A program made the translations under genes and the position numbers. From Stercorarius parasiticus (taxonomy: Eukaryota > Chordata > Aves > Charadriiformes > Stercorariidae): a stretch of 64,000 nucleotides of DNA. Shown piece by piece: positions 53,052 through 62,514 of the stretch. How positions within the stretch are numbered: position 1 is the first letter of the stretch; each line of letters begins with the position of its first letter. Under the pieces are notes generated by a model, which had not been told where the DNA came from, did no database searches, and saw only the letters and a list, made by a program, of their open reading frames with translations. The DNA is taken from positions 1,504,886 through 1,568,885 of the forward strand of contig VWZL01000203.1 in NCBI GenBank assembly GCA_013396915.1, in the 5' to 3' direction.

Positions 53052-53126
53052 CTAGAAATGGAAAGTGAAAAGAACAATCCTGAATATGTCAAAAGCCTGA
53101 AGAAATACTGAGCTTGATGCTAAAAA

Positions 53127-53186
53127 GGGTTAGGGTTAGCGCTAGGCCCAGGGTTAGGGCCAGGGCTAGGGTTAGGCTCAGGTAGG
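53127..53186 (+). repeat. Degenerate interstitial telomere-type hexamer array
   Basis: Starting at 53,127 the sequence can be cut into consecutive hexamers in one register. Four units are exact GGGTTA. The others (GCGCTA, GGCCCA, GGGCCA, GGGCTA) differ by one to three bases, and two weaker units follow to 53,186. This is the vertebrate telomere repeat in its G-rich form on the plus strand, partly decayed by T-to-C and similar changes. It abuts the 3' end of the truncated ITPRIPL1-like frame, with about 13 bases between the last hexamer and the stop codon. Such arrays inside chromosomes usually mark old breaks, fusions, or subtelomeric DNA moved elsewhere. Confidence 0.85.
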
Positions 53187-53199
53187 CACCTCAGCTGTC

Positions 53200-54168
53200 T
53201 CAGTCCACGGCAAAAACGATCTCAGGGCAGATGGTCATGTCGGCGGTGCTTGTCAGCAGGAACTTGCAGGACTGGGAGGAGGGCAGCATCGTTAGCTGGC
53301 AGTGGTGCGACTCAGGCAAAAGCAGACAGGCCGATCTCAGCAACAGCTGGGCCCAGCAGGCGACTTTCTCCCTGTCTAAGTAGGAGCTTGGGCAGAGAGT
53401 CCGTAGGACGACTGAGCTCTGGTCCTTCGGCAGTTTGTCTTCGTGGTGGTGCAGAAAGCACAAAGTACCCCTCAGCAGCTGCTTCTTCCAGCACACGCAC
53501 TCCAACACCACACAGATGTTGGAGGGCCTTGCTGGCAGCTGTCCCGTGGCGTCCAGCTCTAGGTGGAAAGAGGGCCCGGGGGGTGGCCGCAGGAATACGA
53601 GCAGCTGGTAGCCAATGCTGTTCTCCTGAATATTCCAGGCTTCACAGGTGTCATCCATCCCAGTGGCTGGGTACATCTGCGGCATGGAACTGCTCTTGCA
53701 AAGCACTTGGCAGACACCAAGAAGTTCGCCCACCAGCTCCTTCATCCCCTTGCACTTGTTGGGCAGGCCCTGCATTGGCGATGGGGTGAACGTAGCCCAA
53801 GACCTGACACCGCTGTGTAAACCTTTGAGATCTTCCTCCTCCTTCTCGTTCTCCTCCTTGCTGCTGGAGCTCTCCTGCTCACTGCAGCAGTCAGAGGGAA
53901 ATATCCTTTTCCTGTGCAGCCACCAGACCAGCGCCAACAGGACCAGGGCTCCCGCAATGGTCCAAACCAGCCAGCACTGCGAGACAGAAAGGAGTGTGGT
54001 TTCCTCTGCGCTCCTCTCGATCTCGTGCAGCAGCCGAGTCATCTCTCGATTCAGATATTCCTCGCGCTGCTTCATACGCTCAGTCGTGGCCACATTGATC
54101 TGGTGACTGCTCTTCAGCCTGTGCTGGAGGGCCAGCACAGCCACGCCAAGGGCAATTGCCGCAGCCAT
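53200..54168 (-). CDS. ITPRIPL1: ITPRIPL1-like protein, C-terminally truncated (likely pseudogene)
   Basis: This 322-codon frame resembles inositol 1,4,5-trisphosphate receptor-interacting protein-like 1, a type I membrane protein with a Mab-21-like cytoplasmic region that is present in many copies in birds. Residues 2-17 form a signal-peptide-like hydrophobic segment (MAAAIALGVAVLALQH). Residues 26-58 are a charged coiled coil containing ERMKQREEYLNREMTRLL. Residues 66-83 are a transmembrane helix followed by HRKR. Residues 97-114 are a Ser/Glu-rich linker. Residues 135-320 match the family core, with GELLGVCQVLCKSS, FHLELDATGQLPAR, LCFLHHHEDKL, SYLDREKVACW and LTMLPSSQSCKFLL. I chose the ATG at 54,168 because it has an ACC-ATG-G context and a splice acceptor ends three bases upstream. 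The frame upstream of it is intron. Family members run about 200 residues further; here the frame stops just after PEIVFAVD, and the telomere-like array follows. Whether it is expressed cannot be told. Confidence 0.75.
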   Translation of the reverse strand: MAAAIALGVAVLALQHRLKSSHQINVATTERMKQREEYLNREMTRLLHEIERSAEETTLLSVSQCWLVWTIAGALVLLALVWWLHRKRIFPSDCCSEQESSSSKEENEKEEEDLKGLHSGVRSWATFTPSPMQGLPNKCKGMKELVGELLGVCQVLCKSSSMPQMYPATGMDDTCEAWNIQENSIGYQLLVFLRPPPGPSFHLELDATGQLPARPSNICVVLECVCWKKQLLRGTLCFLHHHEDKLPKDQSSVVLRTLCPSSYLDREKVACWAQLLLRSACLLLPESHHCQLTMLPSSQSCKFLLTSTADMTICPEIVFAVD

Positions 54169-54171
54169 GGT

Positions 54172-54200
54172 CTGCAGGAGGAGGGAGAAAAGAGGGCTGA
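54172..54200 (-). promoter_or_regulatory. Splice acceptor before the ITPRIPL1-like start codon
   Basis: Read on the minus strand, a C/T-rich run ('cttttctccctcctcctgcag') ends in CAG three bases before the ATG at 54,168. ITPRIPL1-type genes commonly keep the whole coding region in one exon after a 5' untranslated exon, and this fits. It argues that the copy arose by DNA duplication rather than by retroposition of spliced RNA. Confidence 0.65.
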
Positions 54201-54269
54201 GCAGGGCTGGGTGGGAGGGAGCATGGGGCTGGGGGAGGCTGGCAGGAGCCAGCTGGAGCTGGGGGCTGG

Positions 54270-54884
54270 TAGGAGAGGGGCTGAGGAGAGGAGGTGGGAG
54301 GGAGCAGGGGCAGGCTTTGTGAGCACTGCACAGGTGGGAGCCACAGGCTGCCCCAGGAAAGCCTTTGGGCACTGGTGTCGATAGGCTTGAAGGGGCTGCA
54401 GGCGCCGGGTGGAGACAGCGTGGGGCCCATCCTGCCCAAGCTGCCCTGTGCCCCGTGAAATGATAAATGACACCCCAGTAGAGTCTCCCAAGGCCCCATT
54501 CCTGCCCTCCAACAGCGTCCCACGGAGCCACGGGCACCCGGCCCATCCCCCCAACCCCCTGGTGCTTTCCCTGGGCACCTGTCACCACGGGGAGTGCTCC
54601 ACTGTGGATTGTGCCTCCCAGAAATGTAGCCTGCAGCACATGAGTGCATGACTTGACTTGAGACCCAGACACTTCAAAAGCTTTCTTTAGCCTTGCTACA
54701 TATGTACCAAGACTGACATGGGTGGCATGCTTCTGTCAGTTCAGCATATGCAGAACCATACATCCAGTGCATCTTGTGTCCAAAGCCTTCTGGAGGCAAA
54801 AAGAGGGAGGGGATGTCAGTAAGCAGGAGCATGCCCTGAAATTCTTCTCCGTGTTAAGTCTCTCTTGTTGAAGTGATGGGGACC
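54270..54884. repeat. 615-bp duplicated segment, copy 1
   Basis: This segment is repeated at 54,886-55,500 with one visible difference (T at 54,387, C at 55,003). Copy 1 ends exactly at the single N. It lies in the intron or upstream region of the ITPRIPL1-like gene. The short frames on both strands are shadows of GC-rich DNA. Confidence 0.97.
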
Positions 54885-54885
54885 N
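54885..54885. other. Assembly gap (single N)
   Basis: This is the only undetermined base in the window. It separates the end of one copy of a 615-bp segment from the start of the other, as happens when two overlapping contigs are joined without being merged. Confidence 0.97.
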
Positions 54886-55500
54886 TAGGAGAGGGGCTGA
54901 GGAGAGGAGGTGGGAGGGAGCAGGGGCAGGCTTTGTGAGCACTGCACAGGTGGGAGCCACAGGCTGCCCCAGGAAAGCCTTTGGGCACTGGTGTCGATAG
55001 GCCTGAAGGGGCTGCAGGCGCCGGGTGGAGACAGCGTGGGGCCCATCCTGCCCAAGCTGCCCTGTGCCCCGTGAAATGATAAATGACACCCCAGTAGAGT
55101 CTCCCAAGGCCCCATTCCTGCCCTCCAACAGCGTCCCACGGAGCCACGGGCACCCGGCCCATCCCCCCAACCCCCTGGTGCTTTCCCTGGGCACCTGTCA
55201 CCACGGGGAGTGCTCCACTGTGGATTGTGCCTCCCAGAAATGTAGCCTGCAGCACATGAGTGCATGACTTGACTTGAGACCCAGACACTTCAAAAGCTTT
55301 CTTTAGCCTTGCTACATATGTACCAAGACTGACATGGGTGGCATGCTTCTGTCAGTTCAGCATATGCAGAACCATACATCCAGTGCATCTTGTGTCCAAA
55401 GCCTTCTGGAGGCAAAAAGAGGGAGGGGATGTCAGTAAGCAGGAGCATGCCCTGAAATTCTTCTCCGTGTTAAGTCTCTCTTGTTGAAGTGATGGGGACC
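54886..55500. repeat. 615-bp duplicated segment, copy 2
   Basis: This copy begins at the base after the N with the same 'taggagagggg' that opens copy 1, and ends with the same 'gatggggacc'. One substitution was seen (offset 616 bp). Most likely it is the same genomic sequence represented twice. Confidence 0.97.
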
Positions 55501-55889
55501 TGAGGTCCCAAGTGGAGAGAAGGTATCTTCGCTCTGTCTGCCTGTGACCCTAGGCACAGCCACCCAAATGACTTCAAAGTGTGCACATGCGAGAGAAAGT
55601 GATGTGGCCTGTGGATGGTTTATTCCTGCTCTGCCACCCTGTGAGATGGATCGATTGCCTTGGTGCTGGCCTTTGTGCTTGTAGACATGATGGTGCTCTC
55701 GGTGCCTTCGTGACACTGATGGGGGGGCGATGGTGTCTTTCCCTGTGGTGGGATGGGGACTCTCCATGGCAGGATCTCTGCTCTTGCTGTGCTGGTGAGA
55801 TAGCAATGTTCCAAAAGTGACTGTTTCTGAATGGCGACGAGGGGGTGCAGGAGGGGAAGTGTCTGGTGCTGCAGGACACTCCTAAGAAC
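55501..55889. other. GC-rich flank upstream of the ITPRIPL1-like gene
   Basis: GC-rich unique sequence continues from the duplicated segment. It contains open frames on the minus strand (up to 124 codons at 55,432-55,806) rich in His, Arg and Ser, without recognisable motifs. It may hold the untranslated first exon or promoter of the ITPRIPL1-like gene, but no clear donor site or CpG island was identified. Composition drops back to AT-rich after about 55,880. Confidence 0.35.
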
Positions 55890-55949
55890 ATTCTTTATAG
55901 ATACACACTTTATAAACACATTATTTATAGATACACACTGCATAAAACC
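55890..55949. repeat. 30-bp direct repeat, two units
   Basis: Two adjacent 30-bp units share 'tttatagatacacact' at 55,894 and 55,924. The remaining bases differ at a few positions. The repeat sits exactly at the transition from the GC-rich segment to AT-rich DNA. Confidence 0.8.
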
Positions 55950-58743
55950 ACACTACATGCACTATAGGTGGAGACTGTATATATATATTCGCTATATAAC
56001 TCAATAATATTTCAACAAAAATGAAACTTAGAATCAGTTAAAAACCTAGAAGTCAGATGTTGTACAGCTAATGCTAAAGCAGATGTCTGGCTTTCCCTCA
56101 CATATGGCAATGATGCTCTCTATGTTGTAGATGGAGAGAATTGTGTGTCTCGGGGATTAAGAATCTCTCTGTAGCCAACAACTGAGAAGCTCTGAGAAAA
56201 GAGTTACACTCCAGTCTTCTCCTGACCTTCAGCACCTGACACAAGGGTTTTGGAAAGTAACTTTCCACTTTTAGGCAATTAGTTATTCTGAAATGGCAAA
56301 TATCATGCACATTACCTCCCCTTCCCTGCTCTGCCCCCATTAAAGATTTAACATTTATTCACTGTTCATGGGGCCAGAAAGGAAATGGGTGATTCAGGGA
56401 TCATTGTTAGAGTGAGTATCTTTTAGAAATGTTTTTTCTTTCCTTTCTTGGGCAGCAACAGTACTTCCCAAAGTTTGGGGTTCAGACAACAGAGATGTCT
56501 AACTTTGTTTTGAATGTCCAGTTGCATATGAAGTATTTGTGTAGGGCTAGCACACAGGATGTGGGACCTGTGTGATGCCATGCCTTTCTGGATTGGTAAC
56601 TGGAAGGCGAAGTAAGCCTATTTTGCCTCCCATGCCCTTCAGTTTTGCAGTTGATTTGGATGCAGCTGGGTATCTAAAACAGTAACAGACATCCCTGTTT
56701 AGATAGCTAAATCACTGTCATGGTGATGGGGATTAGGTGTTGGTCTTAAATGCCCATCTCAGCTGATGGGGCATGGAATGGGCCCTTTTGGCTTTGTGAC
56801 AAGACTGAGCATCCACAGATTTGATGGGCCAATTTACTTGAACATTCTTAGTTTAAAAGACACTTTATTTTCCTGGATCACCAGTGCATTAGTTGCACCA
56901 AGCAAGGCTCATGTATTTATTATCTTATGGCTCAGTACAAATGGGAATGTAAAGGATAATTGCTGAGTAAGAGAGGCTGGTTTAACAGAAAATGTTTCTC
57001 AATCTGGGATGGAGTTATGTTCAGAAACCTGCATATCCCTTATTTGCCACAGGGTGGAAACAATCTCAGGAATTCATCTCAATAACATAGCTGCAACAGT
57101 TCAAATGTAACAGTTAAATACCATATGCTGTACATATGAATGCAGATGCAGCTGATAGCTTGGAACAGCTCTGAACAGAGCCCATGATACATTTTTCAGT
57201 AGCTGCCTGAATGCTTCTTTACACCCAAGAGGCTTCTCAGGTGCTGTTCCAATCTAGTATTTAAACAAAATACTATTTTTGTATTTTCCATGGAATGAAA
57301 TTCCATGGAAAAACTGTTTTTCTTAATAAACTAGATAACAATAGAGTCAGTGTACTAATAAACTTCCAAAAGGAAGAAGAGCTCAGATCCACAAATGTAT
57401 TTAGGTACCTAATGCCTCTAGGCATTTGTCTCCCATTAGATTTTGAATGGGCAGATTAGACATAAACTGCACTTTTGAGTTCAGGCCAGAGGTTTTCTCT
57501 CCTACATCACTAATTTGGGAAGATTTTCCAATGATCAAAGCCAGATACATCTCTAAAGATAGTCATGATGGTAGAGAGAGAGACGGCATAACACACATCC
57601 CTTTTTTCCCTCTACAGACTTGAATAACTGATTTGAAGAGGTGCTCTGAATGCTACTGTTCCTCCCAAATTAGGGACTAGCTAAACTCATTTGACTCGAG
57701 GCAGTGGTGTGTGTTGCAGTGCTGGTCTGCTGCTGGTGAGCCAAGCAAGCGGTCTCTACAGTCTCCTTTTTCCCACTTGCTGGAAAAATAGAAGATTTCT
57801 GTTCCCTAGAGATGCCAATCCAGCAACTTTACAATCTCTTAATATTCAGACTGGAATGAGTTTAAGTTTTGACACAAATTGATCAAAAGCCATGAAATCT
57901 TGCCTGATGCACGCCTACCCCAACTCAGCGTTTTTATACACAGCTGCCTGTGGGTACTTCATTCTCTTCCTTTTCCATGACATAGGAGTAAAGGACTTTT
58001 AATCTGGGGATCATATTCAGTTTGTATTTTAAAGCAGGTGACATTTCCAGTACAACATCAGGGGGCTTAGTATAAATGGGAACCTTCTCTGAGAAAACAG
58101 TAGATAAGTAACAAATGAGCTAATCTGGAGCCTTTACAAGAAAACCTGTAGCTTCAGAAAACTCCAGCTTTAGGCCTTTTCTACTTCGGGGACACCTTGA
58201 AGTATTTTTCCCCCAGTTCTAACACCAATTCAAGCCTTGCAGCGCCAGCAGTACGGGGAGCCCTTCAAGCCAACGTGCTGTCACTGGCATTTTGAGGGCT
58301 GCACAGATGAGACTTGCTCTGCGCAGGGTTAGGCCTGGTAAATAATTGACAAGAGAGACATTTGTTGTCAAACTCTCTTCTGCCACTTTGCCATTCCTCT
58401 CCAGATATGTCACATTTCTTACAAATGTGTATTTCCACATGCATCCGCACTGTAAATGCACTCTGTGCAGTTTCAATGTAAGGCACTGCGGTTCATCAAT
58501 GGCATTTCAGCATCTGGAAGCCAGGGAAGGCTGCTGGGCCCGTCTGCGCAGACCCGAGTATCTGTTTGCTTTCCCCTGTCCCATAAACCAAGGGAGAAAA
58601 ACGGTGACAAGTCATTAACAACATCTTCTGTGTTTCATTTTATGAGTGCCAGCTGTTCCCCAGCAATCACTCTCATAAAACCAGCACTGAAACGTAACTG
58701 TTGTGGAATGCGAGCAAGGACCACGCAAGCAGTAAGCAGCATT
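55950..58743. other. Non-coding stretch
   Basis: AT-rich with no recognised gene. It contains a TA run near 55,978 and a perfect palindrome at 57,284-57,312. Frames are 96 codons or shorter and without motifs. Confidence 0.5.
57284..57312. repeat. Perfect palindromic hairpin, 13-bp arms, 3-nt loop
   Basis: Arms TTTTCCATGGAAT (57,284-57,296) and ATTCCATGGAAAA (57,300-57,312) are exact reverse complements around loop GAA. Each arm also contains the self-palindrome TTCCATGGAA. It has the same 13-3-13 design as the hairpin at 52,721, with unrelated sequence. Confidence 0.85.
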
Positions 58744-59150
58744 TAATTAAGGACAGAGTGGACAGTGCCATGGTGCCGTGTGGGACAGCAGCTCCCTAGG
58801 ACCAGGGATGCCGGGAGCTGCGGGGTATCCCCAGGCTGGCAGGGAGGGAGCAGGGCAGCCTGAAGGACACTGGGGCAGCCCCAGCCCTGGACATCGGGCA
58901 TCTCCCTGGGGATGGAGCAGGCCGAGGCCAGGCCAGGATAGGGGCTTGTGGACTGGGGTGGCCCATGGCCAGGCACGGCAAGGCTGCGGGGAGCTGGAGC
59001 CCAGCCCTCCTGGGTGTCTCTGGGGCAGGGCCTGACTGCCTCGGGGGGCTGACATGGGGTCCTGGGCCATGGGCAGGGTAGGGAGAGCCCCAGAGCACTG
59101 GGCAAGGGCAGGCGGGGCTGGTGGTGGCCCCAAGGCGCCTCTGGGATAGA
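58744..59150. other. Isolated GC-rich block, unidentified
   Basis: A sharply bounded GC-rich block (G-rich on the plus strand) sits in AT-rich DNA. Frames are open on both strands, up to 161 codons on the minus strand at 58,747-59,232, but they are proline-rich low-complexity translations typical of GC-rich non-coding DNA. Read on the minus strand, the block ends near 58,748 with 'cttaattaaatgctgc', which includes an AATTAAA-like polyadenylation word. It could be a terminal untranslated exon or a retroposed 3' end. CpGs are few, so it is not a CpG island. Confidence 0.4.
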
Positions 59151-60834
59151 GGGGACTACTCTGGAAATTGTGGAGGACTTTTACTGTGTGTGAGGGAGGC
59201 CCTGACTTTAAAAGCAAATTTTCTAGCCACACCTCAGACAGGCGAACGTTTCAGTGCTGCTGCAAAACGGTTGCAAGTCCATGACATCTGGTAGTGGCTA
59301 GGCACAAGCCTGGTTTCCTTGGTAATGAAAATTAATGAAAACTATTCTGAGTTTAGCCAAGAGGGGCCAGCTGAATAATAGCTACAATGTTAATAATCAT
59401 GGAGTCAAAGTTGGCTCCGTTCATTTATCTGGGGACTCTCCCCTGAAATGCAGTGCTAGTGTCAAACCAAATCCCTGCAACCCCCTTCTGCTAGTGCTTA
59501 GAAGAATGCTTGGCCTGGAAGATTGGGCATCAGACAAACAACATTCAACATGTTGCTTGAAGAGTTGCCTAAAATAACCAATAAGACATATCATGGGCAA
59601 GGAAGCAATTTAGATCATAATTTTCTGAGTTTGCATCTTCAGATTGGGAAGGAGCTTTAGTGTTAGTTACTGATTGCTGTGAATCTAGACAGAAACCCAG
59701 CTTGGGAGCCTCCGTAGACATTCCCATTACATGCACAAAGATCAGGTCATGCTTCATGCTGTCAGTAACATAATTTGGATGAAGAAAAAGCCAAACAAAA
59801 AGGAAGACCAAAAGACCCCATGGTGGAGAGCAGAGGATCTTCTGCAACACAAGCTATCCAAAATGAACACAAAATGGCAGCAGCCTCCAGCAAACACTTG
59901 GAAGTTTAAAGATGCAACACACACAAAATGAAGCAGTAATTGTTCCCAACAGTAGCAACATAAGCCATAGCTAGCAATCACCTGAACCATCTGCTCCCCC
60001 AAGTAGCAGCTCTTAGCACAGGCATGAGATTGAAAGATCCTCTGACTTCAGGCATATACTCAATTCACATCAGAAAATGGCAATAAAAATCAAGTGGCTT
60101 TCCCTGCACTTCAACATGTGGGAGATGCAACACCAGGATTACCCACAGAAAATACAAAGATAGAAATTGTATCAGTCATGAAAGTCTCCGCAGCACAAGC
60201 CCAGTCCTGTTTCACACAAATGCTGACAAAACTGATAAGCATATTTTCTCCTTACAGTCAGAATTTATAACCTGAAGTGGCTGTTATAATGGAAAAGTAA
60301 ATGATCCCCTAATACTCAAATCAATCTTGTGAGAAATAACCTGAATAATGAGTTACAATTGCAAGAGATGAAATTAAGACAAGAACAGTTAAATAAGGAT
60401 CTAAAGGAACAGATAACATTTAGTATGGTATTGGGAACCTAAATTAGACTTTAAAATGTATGCAGAGACAGAGGAAGAAGGGGAGAAAATAAGGAACTGG
60501 AGCAGAGGCCTCAGATAAAGATGAGCCTTTTGATGACGAATAATCAGAAGCAATGCCAGATTGACATTATTTGAGGAAAAATCCCCACTTCAAATAGAAT
60601 TTTTGATGCAACTAGCTTTTAGAGCTTGGAACCATAGGAGGATTTCCATTTACAGTATAAAATACTCCAAAATGCTTACAGCTCAAATCAATTTGTTGCG
60701 GATGTGATTAGAAATTGTCTCTAAGAACGTGCCAAAGCACAAGATGTGGCACCGAGCTAATAACATCTTTCGCCCTGTGCTGTTTGGTGCCTTACACTGA
60801 TGGATGGACTTTACCCTAATGACAGCACAATGAG

Positions 60835-60910
60835 AGGAAAGTATTACCCCCATTTTAAAGGAAGAGAATGGAATAGATGACTTTTCTAAAATCAACTAGA
60901 ACGCTAACGA
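60835..60910 (+). repeat. MIR-type SINE core relic
   Basis: 'tattacccccattttaaagg' near 60,843 is followed by 'gaatagatgacttttctaaa', in the order of the MIR segment 'ccccattttacagatgagg' then 'gtgacttgcccaagg'. Only the core survives. Confidence 0.4.
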
Positions 60911-61251
60911 CTAACTGAAAGCATTTATTGTGGAGGAGGGAGATACAGGATCCTGCGATAGGATCTTGACTACAAAATCAAATTTGAAAACCAAATAATT
61001 CCGGCAATAAGACATCTTAATGTTTACCATTGTTGGGTTAGGTACCATGGTCCATCCAGGTTTAGTAAAACTTTGAGTTTTCCTAGAAGTCCTAACAAAA
61101 GTTGGAGCATATGAGGATGGGGTTTCTGTCATCTGACTGCATATGTCTACAGTGTGACCATTTCACTGATTACACTAGCTTTATATCCAATGGGGAAAAA
61201 TAGGCACTCCTAAGATGTGATTCAACACGTGCTGAAGCAGATGTCTAACTC

Positions 61252-61356
61252 AGGTCAGATACCTGATGCTACTGAAGTTCCTATTTCTCTCATTGTCCGC
61301 AAAATGAACCTAGTGGGATTAGTGCAGATGTTACCTCAGACATGCTACAGATGTCC
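61252..61356 (+). repeat. Dispersed repeat, unidentified family, copy B
   Basis: It aligns with 36,726-36,828 in the same orientation: shared 'aggtcagat', then after exactly 28 bases 'cctatttctctc', then 'attg', and a shared 'gatgtc' near the end with only a small length difference. Identity between these anchors is low, so the copies are old. Confidence 0.45.
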
Positions 61357-61779
61357 ACAAGATGAGAGGAGCACCTCAGGCACTGGACAGTGAAAATTAA
61401 ACCCTAGGCAAGACGCTCTGGTCTGTTTTTGGATTATGACACCACCACCCTACACCCGTCCCAAGTTCTCCATGTGTCTGTTCAGGCCATTTTTAATTAC
61501 ATCCAATAATAATACCACTGAATCCAGTGCCAGGGAAATACAAGAGGAAAAAAACCAGGATCATTCAGACTTTGTCTAAAGGGTAGGGGGGAAGTGAGAG
61601 GGAGAAGTTTTTTAACTGCTGATAGTAACACATAGTGCTTGATGACAATTTTCATCCAGGTCCTACTGCTTGGCACTTTAAATTAAGAATGGCAGAAACA
61701 TTAGCAAGAATCTTAAAAAGTACTATTCTGCATTGGCAGGGAAATAAGGATGACATAATAGATCTTCACTGCTGTTTGC

Positions 61780-61850
61780 CTATTTACCTATTCATCCACT
61801 GTCTATCTACTTACTTATCTAGTTATCTTGCCTATTTATATACTTCCCTA
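61780..61850. repeat. Imperfect (CTAT/CTTA)n low-complexity run
   Basis: Repeated 'ctattta', 'ctatcta', 'cttactta' and 'ttatcta' units over about 70 bp. It resembles a decayed tetranucleotide repeat. Confidence 0.6.
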
Positions 61851-62514
61851 TGCAGAGGATTTTTAAGGAATCTCTCAGGTTATTGGTCACCTTAGTGGCT
61901 GAGTCCTTGTGTTAAGTCCCATGACTGTCCTGCAGACCACGTGATTGGTGAACCCTGAGGAGACAAGGCCATTATTGAGAGGTTAAACAGCGGGAATGAG
62001 CTAAGGGGAAGTTTCAACAGATTGTTTCTGTCATGAGACCAGTTACACCTGCTTTAAATTTTCCAAATAGCTCTTTGCAACCATAAAAATTGAAGAAATT
62101 CTTCTTTATAATGACATGGAAAACATCAAAGAAAAACTGTGAGAGAGGCCCACTACTGTCCAGTTTGGAGCTGCACAGCTTCCCTTCAGGAAACACTGGC
62201 TTAGAAGACCCATAATATTGCCTGCAGTATTTAGAGCTGCGTTTTGCTTTGACATCGGCTGGTATTAGATCAGGTCCTTCTAGCATAGCCTTGATTATCA
62301 TGCAGAACCTGAAAGATATTGTAATAATCAAGCTTTCATATAATCAAGGGCACATTTAAAGTATTAAATGCATACCTAGAGACATGATTGTGTAACAGCT
62401 AACAGGCAGTTACAGATCATTGCCTTTGGAAAATCAAAGAGAGAAACAAATCTTTTATTTCATATTATTATTGTTTCAGTGACATTCTGTAATCCAACCA
62501 AAGCCCTATTAAAA

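Noticed and set aside
53250..54384. Plus-strand frames of 152-179 codons over the ITPRIPL1-like gene
   Set aside because: They are antisense shadows of the real minus-strand frame in GC-rich DNA and show no motif.
54169..54672. N-terminal 168 codons of the 490-codon minus frame upstream of the ITPRIPL1-like start
   Set aside because: A splice acceptor ends just before the ATG at 54,168, and the upstream translation is GC-driven low complexity unlike the family. It is almost surely intron sequence that happens to stay open.
54080..55288. Minus-strand frames of 144-189 codons over the duplicated 615-bp segment
   Set aside because: Proline- and serine-rich translations of GC-rich non-coding DNA. 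The same frames occur in all three registers and run across the N.
58747..59232. 161-codon proline-rich minus frame
   Set aside because: All three registers are open in this GC-rich block and none looks like a protein domain.
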